Assembly: GCA_018333605.1 (NCBI GenBank)
Contig: JAGXSV010000082.1
Coordinates: 1-64,000 of the forward strand
Direction: 5' to 3'
From: Hydrogenophaga sp.
GTDB taxonomy: Bacteria > Pseudomonadota > Gammaproteobacteria > Burkholderiales > Burkholderiaceae_C
DNA length: 64,000 nt
Under the pieces are notes generated by a model. The model was not told where the DNA came from, ran no database searches, and worked only from the letters and a program-made list of their open reading frames with translations. Positions 18,242-27,937 of this stretch are shown one piece after another (positions within the stretch are counted from its first letter, which is position 1; every line of letters begins with the position of its first letter). A program made the position numbers and the translations under genes.

Positions 18242-19186
18242 ATGACACGCTCCACCCGCCACCCGCAGATTCCCGCACGACACGGCGTGTCCGCCAGTTG
18301 CGTGGCGTTGCCCGCCATGCCCCCAGGCGCAACGCCCTGGGCCAGCACGCTGGACTTTCTGGACCAACGGCTGCCCAAGGTGGGCCGCGCGATGTGGGCC
18401 GCGCGGCTGGCCAACGGCGATGTGCTGGACGAAGATGCCCGAGCGATCGAACCCGATGCACCCTACCGAGGCGGCACGCGGCTGTTTTACTACCGCGACG
18501 TGCCCGACGAGGTGGTGGTGCCGTTCGGAGAATCGGTGGTTTTTCAGGACGCGCACCTGGTGGTGGCCGACAAGCCGCATTTCTTGCCGGTCACGCCGGG
18601 CGGGCGCTTTGTGCAGCAGACCTTGCTGGTGCGTCTGCAACGCAAGCTGGGGCTGCCGCAGTTGGCACCGCTGCACCGCATTGACCGCGAAACCGCTGGA
18701 CTGGTGCTGTTTGCGGTGAACCCGGACGAACGCGGTGTGTACCACGCGCTCTTCAGCGGGCGAACCATGCACAAGACCTATGAAGCCATCGCGTCGTCCA
18801 CCGACGCCCTGACATGGCCGCACACGCGCTGCAGCCGCATCGTGGAGCATCCGACCGATTTTTTCCGCATGAACGAAGTGGCTGGCGAACCCAACAGCGA
18901 GACGGGCATCGATGTGCTGGAGCGGTGCGGTGACTGGGCGCGCTATGCACTGGAGCCCGTGACCGGCAAGCGCCACCAACTGCGGGTGCACATGAACGCG
19001 CTCGGTCTGCCCATCGTGGGCGACCAGCTGTACCCGGAGGTGCTGCACGGCCCAGACGATGTGGAAGATTTTTCAGCGCCACTGCGCCTGCTGGCCAAGG
19101 CCGTCGCCTTCTCCGACCCCGTCACGGGCCAGGCGCGGCGGTTTGAAAGCGGGCTGAGCCTGGACTGGCCCAGCCCCTCCGCCTGA
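18242..19186 (+). CDS. RluA-family pseudouridine synthase
   Basis: A 314-residue pseudouridine synthase. The catalytic motif is LHRIDRETAGLVLFA, with the active-site aspartate in HRID. Further marks are MHKTYEAI, PVTGKRHQLRVHMNALGLPIVGDQLYP and an N-terminal part resembling an S4-like segment. Such enzymes isomerise uridine in rRNA or tRNA; the target position cannot be assigned. The ATG at 18242 is the first reasonable start. It converges with alaS, and a long inverted repeat lies between them. Confidence 0.92.
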   Translation: MTRSTRHPQIPARHGVSASCVALPAMPPGATPWASTLDFLDQRLPKVGRAMWAARLANGDVLDEDARAIEPDAPYRGGTRLFYYRDVPDEVVVPFGESVVFQDAHLVVADKPHFLPVTPGGRFVQQTLLVRLQRKLGLPQLAPLHRIDRETAGLVLFAVNPDERGVYHALFSGRTMHKTYEAIASSTDALTWPHTRCSRIVEHPTDFFRMNEVAGEPNSETGIDVLERCGDWARYALEPVTGKRHQLRVHMNALGLPIVGDQLYPEVLHGPDDVEDFSAPLRLLAKAVAFSDPVTGQARRFESGLSLDWPSPSA

Positions 19187-19207
19187 ATCGCGGGAGCGAT
19201 TTCAATT

Positions 19208-19257
19208 CCGTTCGCCCTGAGCTTGTCGAAGGGCTTCGATAAGCTCAGGGCGAACGG
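19208..19257. repeat. Long inverted repeat between convergent genes
   Basis: The arms CCGTTCGCCCTGAGCTT and AAGCTCAGGGCGAACGG are perfect 17-base complements. The interior adds a TCGAAG/CTTCGA pair, so almost the whole 50 bases forms one stem. The core CCCTGAGCTTGTCGAAGGG is a well-known intergenic repeat in many betaproteobacteria and pseudomonads. Here it probably terminates both the pseudouridine synthase and alaS transcripts. Confidence 0.85.
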
Positions 19258-19263
19258 TTTACA

Positions 19264-21885
19264 TCACAGGCGCTCGGCGACCCAGCCCTGCACCGAAGCC
19301 AGCGCCTTCGGCAGGCCGCCGGCATCGGTGCCGCCGGCCATGGCCATGTCAGGCTTGCCGCCGCCTTTGCCGCCCACCTGGCTGGCCACAAAGTTCACCA
19401 GATCGCCCGCTTTCACCTTGCCCATGATGTCGACAGTCACGCCCGCGGCGATCTGCACCCTTCCCCCGTCCACCGCAGCCAGCACGATGGCGGCGGACTT
19501 GAGCTTGTCCTTGAGCTTGTCCATGGTTTCGCGCAAGCCCTTGGCATCGGCACCGGCCAGCACCGCGGCCAGCACCTTGATGCCTTTGACGTCGATCGCC
19601 TGGTTCACCAGTTCGTCGCCCTGGGCCGAGGCCAGGCGGCTCTTGAGCGCATTCATTTCTTTCTCCAGGTCGCGCATCTGGTCCAGCAGCGCACCCACGC
19701 GCGCGGGCACTTCGCCCGGCGTGACCTTGAGCGTGCCGGCCACGCCGCCCAGCGTCGCTTCCATACCCTGCACATAGTCCAGCGCGTTGAGTGCCGTCAC
19801 CGCTTCCACACGCCGCACACCAGCGGCCACGCCGCCTTCGGCGGTGATGGTGAAGAAGCCAATGTCGCCGGTGGCACTCACGTGCGTTCCACCACACAGT
19901 TCGCGGCTGGAGCCGATGTCGAGCACGCGCACCGACTCGCCGTACTTCTCGCCAAACAGCATCATGGCGCCGGTTTTTTGCGCCGACTCAATATCCATCA
20001 CACGCGCTTGCGTGGCAGCGTTGGCCAAGATTTCAACGTTCACTTTTCGCTCAATCTCGCGAATCTGGGCGTCCGTCAACGGCGCGTTGTGTGTGAAGTC
20101 AAAACGCGTCTTCTCGGCATCGACCAGGCTGCCCTTTTGCTGTACATGGGTACCCAGCACCTCGCGCAGCGCCTTGTGCATCAGGTGCGTGACCGAATGG
20201 TTGCGCATGGTGGCGGCGCGCTGCGCCAGGTTGACACTGGCTTTCACCGTGTCGCCCACGGCCAGCGTGCCCTGCGCCATCTCGCCGTGGTGACCAAACA
20301 CGTCCGACTTGATCTTCTGCGTGTCGCCCACGGCAAACGTCGCGGAGCCGCTGGTGATGACACCCTCGTCGCCCACCTGGCCACCGCTTTCGGCATAAAA
20401 CGGCGTGGTGTCCAGCACCACGACACCTTGCTGGCCAGCCTTGAGATCGGCCACGGCCGTACCGTCCAGGTACACCGCCACCACCTTGGCCGAGGCTTCG
20501 AGCTGTTCGTAGCCCACAAACGTATTGCCCGCGCCGGTGTACTCCAGCACCTTGTCCATCTTGAACCTGCCGGCCGCGCGGCCCTTGGCTTTTTGCGCTT
20601 CCATGGCGGCGTGGAAACCGACTTCGTCCACCGTCAGGCCACGTTCGCGGCACACATCGCCCGACAGGTCGAGCGGGAAGCCGTAGGTGTCGTGCAGCTT
20701 GAAGGCCACATCGCCGGGCAGCACTTTCGCGTCGCCCGCCAGGGCGGCATCCAGAATTTCCATGCCGTTGGCCAGCGTTTCGTAGAAACGCTCCTCCTCG
20801 GTCTTCAGCACTTCGGTGATGCGCTGCGCCTGGTTCGCCAGGTTCGGGTAGGCCTCGCCCATCACCGCCACCAGATCGGGTACCAGTTTGTGGAAAAACG
20901 GCGTCTTCTGACCCAGCTTGTAGCCGTGGCGAATGGCGCGGCGCACGATCCGGCGCTGCACGTAGCCGCGCCCTTCGTTCGACGGAATCACGCCGTCGCT
21001 GATGAGGAACGCGGTGGCGCGGATGTGGTCGGCGATCACCTTGAGCGACGGGTTGCTGAGGTCGGCCGTGCCGGTCTCACGGCCGGCGGCCTTGATCAGC
21101 GCGGCGAAGATGTCGATCTCGTAGTTGCTGTGCACGTGCTGCAGGATCGCGGCGAGGCGCTCCAGGCCCATGCCGGTGTCCACGCAGGGCGCGGGCAGCG
21201 GCGTCACCGAGCCGGTTTCGTCCATGTTGAACTGCATGAACACGTTGTTCCAGATCTCGATGAAGCGGTCGCCATCTTCGTCGGGGCTACCGGGAGGGCC
21301 GCCGGGAATGTGGTCACCGTGGTCGTAGAAAATTTCCGAGCAGGGGCCGCAAGGGCCGGTGTCGGCCATCATCCAGAAGTTGTCGCTCTTGTAGCGCCCG
21401 CCCTTGTTGTCGCCAATGCGGATCACGCGCTCGGGCGGGAGGCCAATTTCTTTGGTCCAGATGTCGTAGGCCTCGTCGTCCTCTTCGTACACCGTGGCCA
21501 GCAGTTTTTCCTTGGGCAGCTTGTACACCTCGGTCAGCAGTTCCCAGGCCCACTTCAGCGATTCGCGCTTGAAATAGTCGCCAAACGACCAGTTGCCCAG
21601 CATTTCAAAGAAGGTGTGGTGGCGCGCGGTGTAGCCCACGTTTTCCAGGTCGTTGTGCTTGCCGCCAGCGCGCAGGCAGGCCTGGACGGACGCGGCGCGC
21701 ACGTAATTGCGCTTGTCGGTGCCCAGGAACACGTCCTTGAACTGGACCATGCCCGAGTTGGTGAACATGAGCGTGGGGTCGTTGCCCGGCACCAGCGGGC
21801 TGGACGCCACCACGGTGTGGCCCTTGGAGGCGAAGAAGTCCAGAAAGGTCTTGCGAATGTCGGCGACGGAGGCTGGGCTGGTCAT
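19264..21885 (-). CDS. alaS: Alanyl-tRNA synthetase
   Basis: An 873-residue class II synthetase, the normal length (876 in E. coli). Order: catalytic domain from the N-terminus ([29 protein letters not shown] and [17 protein letters not shown]), tRNA recognition, editing domain with [13 protein letters not shown] and [13 protein letters not shown] (zinc/editing motif), and the C-terminal oligomerisation domain. It charges tRNA(Ala) and edits Ser/Gly. The start at 21885 ([14 protein letters not shown]) is clear. The frame stays open 600 codons further upstream, antisense to gabD, which is only a GC-bias artefact. It is divergent from gabD. Confidence 0.98.
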   Translation of the reverse strand: MTSPASVADIRKTFLDFFASKGHTVVASSPLVPGNDPTLMFTNSGMVQFKDVFLGTDKRNYVRAASVQACLRAGGKHNDLENVGYTARHHTFFEMLGNWSFGDYFKRESLKWAWELLTEVYKLPKEKLLATVYEEDDEAYDIWTKEIGLPPERVIRIGDNKGGRYKSDNFWMMADTGPCGPCSEIFYDHGDHIPGGPPGSPDEDGDRFIEIWNNVFMQFNMDETGSVTPLPAPCVDTGMGLERLAAILQHVHSNYEIDIFAALIKAAGRETGTADLSNPSLKVIADHIRATAFLISDGVIPSNEGRGYVQRRIVRRAIRHGYKLGQKTPFFHKLVPDLVAVMGEAYPNLANQAQRITEVLKTEEERFYETLANGMEILDAALAGDAKVLPGDVAFKLHDTYGFPLDLSGDVCRERGLTVDEVGFHAAMEAQKAKGRAAGRFKMDKVLEYTGAGNTFVGYEQLEASAKVVAVYLDGTAVADLKAGQQGVVVLDTTPFYAESGGQVGDEGVITSGSATFAVGDTQKIKSDVFGHHGEMAQGTLAVGDTVKASVNLAQRAATMRNHSVTHLMHKALREVLGTHVQQKGSLVDAEKTRFDFTHNAPLTDAQIREIERKVNVEILANAATQARVMDIESAQKTGAMMLFGEKYGESVRVLDIGSSRELCGGTHVSATGDIGFFTITAEGGVAAGVRRVEAVTALNALDYVQGMEATLGGVAGTLKVTPGEVPARVGALLDQMRDLEKEMNALKSRLASAQGDELVNQAIDVKGIKVLAAVLAGADAKGLRETMDKLKDKLKSAAIVLAAVDGGRVQIAAGVTVDIMGKVKAGDLVNFVASQVGGKGGGKPDMAMAGGTDAGGLPKALASVQGWVAERL

Positions 21886-22128
21886 GGTGGGCTTCTGGGG
21901 TTTCGGTTGCGACGGCTGGCGTGGCGCATGATGCGCCGAACCCTGTATTTTCCAACACTTCTGAACCCATGCTTTTGCGGGTATCGTTTGGCCCGGAACA
22001 CCGCCGCTGGCACCAACGTGAAAGTCTCCGCCGGCACTGCCAGCTGATCGCCAAAGGACTATGCTTGCGGCCTGTCGAGGGGCCAACGGCCCGCCTCGCC
22101 ATTCACGTTGAACGAACGGAGACACCCC

Positions 22129-23607
22129 ATGGACATGAAAACCTCCCCCCTGGCCCTGCTGAAGGACCCCACCCTGCTGAAAACCGACGCGCTGATCAAC
22201 GGCGAGTGGGTGAAAGGCAGCAGCCGCTTTGACGTGATCGACCCCGCCACCGGCCTGAAGCTGGCCGACGTGGCCAACCTCGGCCCGGCCGATGCCGAGA
22301 AGGCGATTGCCGCGGCCAACGCCGCCTGGGCCGGCTGGAAGGGCAAGACCGCCAAGGAGCGCAGCATCATCCTGCGCAAGTGGTACGACCTGCTGATGGC
22401 CCACCAGGACGACCTGGGCCGCATCATGACCGCCGAACAGGGCAAGCCGCTGCCCGAAGCCAAAGGCGAAGTGGCCTACGGCGCCAGCTTTGTGGAGTGG
22501 TTTGCCGAAGAAGCCAAGCGCGTCAACGGCGAGACGCTGCCGCAGTTCGACAACAACCGCCGCCTGATGGTGCTCAAGCAGCCCATCGGCGTGTGCGCGG
22601 CCATCACGCCCTGGAACTTCCCGCTGGCCATGATCACGCGCAAGGTCGCACCCGCGCTCGCCGCGGGCTGCCCGGTCATCATCAAACCCGCCGAACTCAC
22701 CCCGCTCACCGCCCTGGCCGCCGCCGAGCTGGCCATCCGCGCCGGCATCCCGGCCGGTGTGCTCAACATGATCACGGCCGACGCCGACAACTCCATTGCC
22801 GTGGGCAAAGTCATTTGCGCCAGCGACGTGGTGCGCCACATCAGCTTCACCGGCTCCACCGAAGTCGGCCGCATCCTGATGGCGCAAAGCGCGCCCACGG
22901 TGAAAAAGATGTCGCTGGAACTCGGCGGCAACGCGCCCTTTATTGTGTTCAACGACGCCGACATCGACTCCGCCGTGGAGGGCGCCTTTGCGAGCAAGTA
23001 CCGCAACGCTGGTCAAACCTGCGTGTGCTCCAACCGCTTCTACGTGCAGGAAGGGGTGTACGACGAGTTCGTCACCAAGTTCGCCGCCAAAGTGAAAACC
23101 GCAAAAGTGGGCAACGGCTTTGAAGACGGTGTGAACCAGGGCCCGCTGATTGAAGAAGCCGCGCTGGTGAAGGTGCAGCGCCATGTGGACGACGCCGTGG
23201 CCAAGGGTGCGCGCGTGGTGGCCGGCGGCAAGCGCCTGGCGGGCCAGTTTTTTGAACCCACCGTGGTGGCCGACGCCACCGCCGACATGCTGTGCGCCAA
23301 AGAAGAAACCTTTGGTCCGTTCGCCCCCATCTTCAAGTTCGAAACCGAGCAGGAAGCCGTGGACGCCGCCAACAACACCGAGTTTGGCCTGGCCAGCTAC
23401 TTCTACAGCCGCGACATCGGCCGCATCTACCGCGTGGCCGAAGCGCTGGAATACGGCATGGTCGGCATCAACGTGGGTATTTTGGCCACCGAGCACGTGC
23501 CCTTTGGCGGCGTGAAGCAGTCGGGTCTGGGCCGCGAGGGCTCGCACCACGGCATGGACGACTATGTGGAGATCAAGTACCTGTGCCTGGGTGATATTTT
23601 GAAATGA
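22129..23607 (+). CDS. gabD: NAD(P)-dependent succinate-semialdehyde dehydrogenase
   Basis: A 492-residue aldehyde dehydrogenase. Family marks are [14 protein letters not shown], the glutamate in [12 protein letters not shown] and the catalytic cysteine at about C298 in [14 protein letters not shown]. The C-x-C arrangement is typical of succinate-semialdehyde dehydrogenases and can form a redox-regulated disulfide. The enzyme converts succinate semialdehyde to succinate at the end of the GABA route; a related semialdehyde is possible. The ATG at 22129 follows GGAGA at 8 bases. The stop overlaps the next gene by ATGA. Confidence 0.9.
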   Translation: MDMKTSPLALLKDPTLLKTDALINGEWVKGSSRFDVIDPATGLKLADVANLGPADAEKAIAAANAAWAGWKGKTAKERSIILRKWYDLLMAHQDDLGRIMTAEQGKPLPEAKGEVAYGASFVEWFAEEAKRVNGETLPQFDNNRRLMVLKQPIGVCAAITPWNFPLAMITRKVAPALAAGCPVIIKPAELTPLTALAAAELAIRAGIPAGVLNMITADADNSIAVGKVICASDVVRHISFTGSTEVGRILMAQSAPTVKKMSLELGGNAPFIVFNDADIDSAVEGAFASKYRNAGQTCVCSNRFYVQEGVYDEFVTKFAAKVKTAKVGNGFEDGVNQGPLIEEAALVKVQRHVDDAVAKGARVVAGGKRLAGQFFEPTVVADATADMLCAKEETFGPFAPIFKFETEQEAVDAANNTEFGLASYFYSRDIGRIYRVAEALEYGMVGINVGILATEHVPFGGVKQSGLGREGSHHGMDDYVEIKYLCLGDILK

Positions 23608-24098
23608 ACACCTTGCATAGCGTGTCAAGCACCCGTCGATCCTTGCTGGTGCTCGCACTGGCCAGCAGCCTGAGCGCCTGCGCCAGCCTGGCGCCCGGCG
23701 ACCCACCGCGGGTGGACGTGGTGGGTGTCGAGCCCCTGGCGGGACAAGGCATGGAAGTGCGCCTGCTGGTGAAGCTGCGGGTGATCAACCCCAACGACAG
23801 CGCCATCGAATACGACGGCGTGTTTGTGGAAATGGACGTGCGCGGCAAATCGTTTGCCAGCGGTGTGAGCAACGCACGCGGCACCGTTCCCCGGTTTGGT
23901 GAAACCGTGTTGACCGTGCCCGTCACCGTGCCCGCCCTGGCCATGCTGCGCCAGGCGCTGGGCATGGCACAAGGGGACCGTTCCCCCGTGAGCTACGTGG
24001 TCAGCGGCAAGCTTTCTGGGCCCCAGTGGCGCAGCTTGCGCTTCAGATCAAGCGGTGAATTCAGGCTGCCAGAACCCCTGCTCACACCTGCGCGCTGA
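23604..24098 (+). CDS. LEA type 2 (WHy domain) lipoprotein
   Basis: A 164-residue protein with a lipoprotein signal ([16 protein letters not shown]) and a following WHy/LEA-14-type beta-sandwich: [37 protein letters not shown]. In this family the NPN motif and the pattern of hydrophobic strands are typical. The role is unknown; LEA-14 proteins are linked to desiccation and stress, and bacterial versions are periplasmic lipoproteins. The ATGA overlap with gabD indicates translational coupling. Confidence 0.82.
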   Translation: MNTLHSVSSTRRSLLVLALASSLSACASLAPGDPPRVDVVGVEPLAGQGMEVRLLVKLRVINPNDSAIEYDGVFVEMDVRGKSFASGVSNARGTVPRFGETVLTVPVTVPALAMLRQALGMAQGDRSPVSYVVSGKLSGPQWRSLRFRSSGEFRLPEPLLTPAR

Positions 24099-24359
24099 TT
24101 CAGGGCATGCCTCGGGTTACTTTCCTGCGGCGCCCTGCACGGGACGAGTTGACAGCCTTGAGCGTGGCGCCAGGTAACTCGTTGCCGTCGGCTGACGAAC
24201 CGGATGATCAGGTTCTTCCGACAACGCCCAAGCGCAAATCCGGCAAAAACCGACGTCCGGTGCACCGCGTGACCAGAACAACACGCTGACTTCGCCGCAC
24301 GGCCTCCCGCCAAGCCGTCGAGGCCCGAAAGGGGCCCGCGATCCCTGAAAGGTTCAAAC

Positions 24360-26210
24360 ATGACCCATTGCATGAGCTTGTTGCGCACCATGGCCCTGGT
24401 CATGCTGATCTGCTGGTTCGTGGTGGCGTGTGCCGGCACAGGTGGCTTTGACCGCTCAGCGGTCGCGGCCGTCCCGCTGGCGCAACCCGAAGCGGCCTCA
24501 GGGCTCACCACGAAACCCGGCTGGGTGGCGCGCCGTTTTGCCGTGGCTGCCGCCAACCCGCTGGCGAGCCAAGCCGGTGCCCAAGTGCTGCGCCAGGGCG
24601 GCAGTGCGGTGGACGCGGCGATTGCGGTGCAAATGGTGCTGACTTTGGTGGAGCCACAGTCGAGCGGTATCGGGGGCGGGGCTTTCTTGCTGCACCACGA
24701 CGGGCGACGGGTGCAGGCCTTTGACGGCCGTGAAACCGCGCCTGCGGCAGCCGAACCCACCCTGTTTCTCGACCAGAAAGGCACGCCCCTGCCGTTCATG
24801 GAGGCCTTGGTGGGCGGCCGTTCGGTGGGAACACCAGGAGCCGTTGCCATGCTGGCCCAGGCGCACCGCCAACACGGCAAGCTGCCCTGGGCCAGTCTGT
24901 TTGAGCCTGCGATCGGACTGGCCGAAGACGGTTTTGCCGTCAGCCCACGCCTGCACACCCTGCTGAAAACAGAAACCGCGTTGCAAAAAGATCCGGTAGC
25001 CGCAGCCTACTTTTACAACGACGACGGCCAGCCGCACCCGGTCGGCCATGTACTGAAAAATCCGGACCTGGCTGCCGTCTTGCGCGCTATCGCCTCAAGG
25101 GGGCCGCAAGCTTTTTACGACGGCCCAGTGGCTCTCGCTATGGTGAACAAGGTGCAACAGCACCCCGCCAACCCAGGTCGACTGAACGCGGAAGACCTGA
25201 AGCACTACCAACCGAAAGACCGCGAAGCCCTGTGTTTCCAGCACCTGGTGCAGCAGCGGGCTCTGCGCATCTGCGGTTTCCCGCCACCCGGCTCGGGGGC
25301 ACTGGCCATTGGCCAGATCATGGGCTTGCTGGCTCGCACCCCCCACGCCACAGCGGCACCTGCGCCCGGCGCCCCACCCAGCCCCGACTGGCTGCACACC
25401 TACACCGAAGCCTCGCGGCTGGCCTTTGCCGACCGGGCGCAGTATCTCGCCGACCCCGACTTTGTGGAGGCACCGGCAGGCCGCTGGCACAGCCTGCTGG
25501 ATGCGCATTACCTGGACGACCGGGCGCGCCTGATCGGGAACGCACGCATGACCACCGTACCCGCCGGTCAGCCCGGTGGTGTGAACAGCAGTTGGGCGTC
25601 CATGCCCGAGCAACCCGAGTACGGCACCAGCCATATCAGCATCGTCGACGCTTGGGGCAACGCACTGGCCATGACGACCACCATTGAAGCCGGTTTCGGC
25701 TCTCGACTGATGGTCAACACCAGCCAGGGCCGCACTGGAGGCTTCCTGCTCAACAACCAACTCACCGACTTCAGTTTCACGCCCACCGACGCGCAAGGCA
25801 GACTGGTGGCCAACCGGCTGGAGCCGGGCAAGCGGCCACGTTCTTCCATGTCGCCCACACTCGTTTTCGACGCACAGACGGGCCAGTTGCTCATGAGCGT
25901 CGGCAGCCCGGGCGGGGCGCTCATCATCCACTTCACCGCCAAAACGCTGTTGGGCACCCTGCATTGGGGGCTGAACCCGCAGGCCGCCATTGACCTGCCC
26001 AATTTCGGCACACTGGGTGGCCCGCTGTTGCTGGAAGCCGGCCGCTTCCCTGCCGCCACCGTGCAGGCGCTGCAACAGCGCGGCCACACGGTGACGGAAA
26101 CCGCTTTGCCCAGCGGGCTGCAAGCCCTTCAACGCGGTATGCAAAACGGCCAAGCGGTGTGGCTGGGTGGCGCCGATCCCCGACGCGAGGGCATCGTGGC
26201 TGGAGACTGA
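24360..26210 (+). CDS. ggt: Gamma-glutamyltransferase (lipoprotein form)
   Basis: A 616-residue gamma-glutamyltranspeptidase precursor. The catalytic nucleophile is expected at T423 in YGTSHISIVDAWGNALAMTTT, where autocleavage separates large and small subunits. Family marks include GGSAVDAAIAVQMVLTLVEPQSSGIGGG (split here only as description) near residues 80-105 and EASRLAFADRAQYLADPDFV. The N-terminus carries a hydrophobic signal ending in FVVACAG, a lipobox, so it should be membrane-anchored in the periplasm. It releases glutamate from glutathione and other gamma-glutamyl compounds. The start has AAAGG 8 bases upstream. It is convergent with the acyl-CoA synthetase gene. Confidence 0.94.
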   Translation: MTHCMSLLRTMALVMLICWFVVACAGTGGFDRSAVAAVPLAQPEAASGLTTKPGWVARRFAVAAANPLASQAGAQVLRQGGSAVDAAIAVQMVLTLVEPQSSGIGGGAFLLHHDGRRVQAFDGRETAPAAAEPTLFLDQKGTPLPFMEALVGGRSVGTPGAVAMLAQAHRQHGKLPWASLFEPAIGLAEDGFAVSPRLHTLLKTETALQKDPVAAAYFYNDDGQPHPVGHVLKNPDLAAVLRAIASRGPQAFYDGPVALAMVNKVQQHPANPGRLNAEDLKHYQPKDREALCFQHLVQQRALRICGFPPPGSGALAIGQIMGLLARTPHATAAPAPGAPPSPDWLHTYTEASRLAFADRAQYLADPDFVEAPAGRWHSLLDAHYLDDRARLIGNARMTTVPAGQPGGVNSSWASMPEQPEYGTSHISIVDAWGNALAMTTTIEAGFGSRLMVNTSQGRTGGFLLNNQLTDFSFTPTDAQGRLVANRLEPGKRPRSSMSPTLVFDAQTGQLLMSVGSPGGALIIHFTAKTLLGTLHWGLNPQAAIDLPNFGTLGGPLLLEAGRFPAATVQALQQRGHTVTETALPSGLQALQRGMQNGQAVWLGGADPRREGIVAGD

Positions 26211-26246
26211 AAGGCTGAGCGTCTTTCTCCCCTGCCTCGCTCGTCC

Positions 26247-27893
26247 TCAAACGTCGATGGCCTGTGCAGATCCCGCCCGTTTGCGCAGTTCAAACTTTTG
26301 AATCTTGCCGGTGCTGGTTTTCGGCAACTCACCAAACACCACACAACGCGGAACCTTGAAACCGGCCAGGTGTTTTTTGCAGTGCGCCACGATGTCCTCG
26401 GGCGAGGTGTGGGCACCGAACTTCAGTTCGACGAACGCACAGGGCGTTTCGCCCCACCTGGCGTCGGGTCGGGCCACCACGGCGGCGGCCAGCACGTCCG
26501 GGTGGCGGTACAACACATCTTCCACCTCGATGGACGAGATGTTTTCTCCGCCCGAAATGATGATGTCCTTGCTGCGGTCCTTGATCTTGAAGTAGCCGTC
26601 GGGGTATTGCACCGCCAGGTCGCCGCTGTGAAACCAGCCACCGGCAAACGCCTCCGCCGTGGCCTCGGGGTTTTTCAGGTAACCCTTCATGGCAATGTTG
26701 CCCTTGAACATGATCTCGCCCATGGTCTCGCCGTCCTGGGGCACGGGTTCCATCGTCTCGGGGTTCAACACGCGCACGTCGCGCTGCAGGTGGTAACGCA
26801 CACCCTGGCGTGCGTTGAGCCGGGCGCGCTCGCCCACGTCCAGCGCGTCCCAGGCTTCGTGTTTGGCACACACCGTGGCCGGGCCATACACCTCGGTCAG
26901 GCCGTACACATGGGTCAGGTCAAAACCCATCTGCTCCATGCCTTCAATCATGGAAGCAGGCGGCGCCGCACCCGCCACCATGGCCTTGATGCCAGCCGGT
27001 ACACCCGCCTTCATGGCTGCGGGCGCGTTCACCAGCAGACCGTGCACGATGGGCGCGCCACAGTAATGCGTCACACCGTGCTCGCGCATGGCGTCGAAAA
27101 TGGCTTGCGGATCCACGCGGCGCAGGCACACGTTCACGCCTGCACGCGCCGCCACGGTCCAGGGGAAACACCAGCCGTTGCAGTGAAACATGGGCAAGGT
27201 CCACAGGTAGACCGCGTGTTTGGGCATGTCCCATTCCAGAATGTTGGAAATGGCGTTGGTGGCCGCACCCCGGTGGTGGTAGACCACGCCCTTGGGGTTG
27301 CCGGTGGTGCCGCTGGTGTAGTTCAGCGCAATGGCGTCCCACTCGTCCTCAGGCAACTGCCAGGCAAAGGCAGGGTCGCCGCCCGCCAGAAACGATTCAT
27401 AGGTGGTGCTGCCCACCGGCTGGTGTTCGCCAGCAAACAGCGCGTCCTCCACGTCAATCAGCAACAGTGGCGTGGTTGCCTGGCGCAGTTTGAGCGCCCG
27501 GGCCATGGTGCCGGCAAATTCCGGGTCCACGATCACGGCTTTTGCCTCGCCATGGTCCAGCATGAACGCAATCGCTTCCGGGTCGAGCCGGGTGTTGAGC
27601 GCATTGAGCACGGCGCCCGCCATGGGCACGCCAAAGTGCGCCTCCACCATGGGCGGCGTGTTGGGCAACATCACGGCCACCGTGTCGTTTTTGCCCAGGC
27701 CAGCGCGCTGCAAGGCGCTGGCCAAACGGCGCGCGCGGGCATAGGTCTGGCTCCAGGTCTGGCGCAGCCCGCCGTGCACGATGGCCAGCCGGTCCGGGTA
27801 CACCTCGGCGGTGCGCTCGATGAACGACAGCGGAGAAATCGGCGTGAAGTTCGCTTCGTTGCGGGGCAGGTCCTGGTCGTAGATGCTGGTCAT
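26247..27893 (-). CDS. AMP-binding acyl-CoA synthetase
   Basis: A 548-residue adenylate-forming ligase. The P-loop-like motif is YTSGTTGNPKGVVYHHRGA; later motifs are GLTEVYGPATVC, GWFHSGDLAVQYPDGYFKIKDRSKD and the adenylation lysine in KTSTGKIQKF. Members convert a carboxylic acid, ATP and CoA into acyl-CoA. The substrate is probably a medium-chain or short aromatic acid but is not determined. I chose the ATG at 27893 with GGAG six bases upstream rather than the ATG at 27920, which lacks one. It is divergent from dnaG. Confidence 0.93.
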   Translation of the reverse strand: MTSIYDQDLPRNEANFTPISPLSFIERTAEVYPDRLAIVHGGLRQTWSQTYARARRLASALQRAGLGKNDTVAVMLPNTPPMVEAHFGVPMAGAVLNALNTRLDPEAIAFMLDHGEAKAVIVDPEFAGTMARALKLRQATTPLLLIDVEDALFAGEHQPVGSTTYESFLAGGDPAFAWQLPEDEWDAIALNYTSGTTGNPKGVVYHHRGAATNAISNILEWDMPKHAVYLWTLPMFHCNGWCFPWTVAARAGVNVCLRRVDPQAIFDAMREHGVTHYCGAPIVHGLLVNAPAAMKAGVPAGIKAMVAGAAPPASMIEGMEQMGFDLTHVYGLTEVYGPATVCAKHEAWDALDVGERARLNARQGVRYHLQRDVRVLNPETMEPVPQDGETMGEIMFKGNIAMKGYLKNPEATAEAFAGGWFHSGDLAVQYPDGYFKIKDRSKDIIISGGENISSIEVEDVLYRHPDVLAAAVVARPDARWGETPCAFVELKFGAHTSPEDIVAHCKKHLAGFKVPRCVVFGELPKTSTGKIQKFELRKRAGSAQAIDV

Positions 27894-27937
27894 GCGGGTC
27901 TCCGGGGTCTTTGGGGTCATTGATAGAGAATAGGTAG

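Noticed and set aside
21886-23706. 600-codon upstream extension of the alaS frame, antisense to gabD
   Set aside because: AlaRS homology begins at 21885; the extension has no family features and lies opposite a clear gene. GC-rich codon bias keeps the antisense frame open.
24107-24289. 60-codon open frame between the LEA-type lipoprotein and ggt
   Set aside because: No ribosome-binding site, no recognisable sequence and Arg/Pro-rich composition typical of chance frames.
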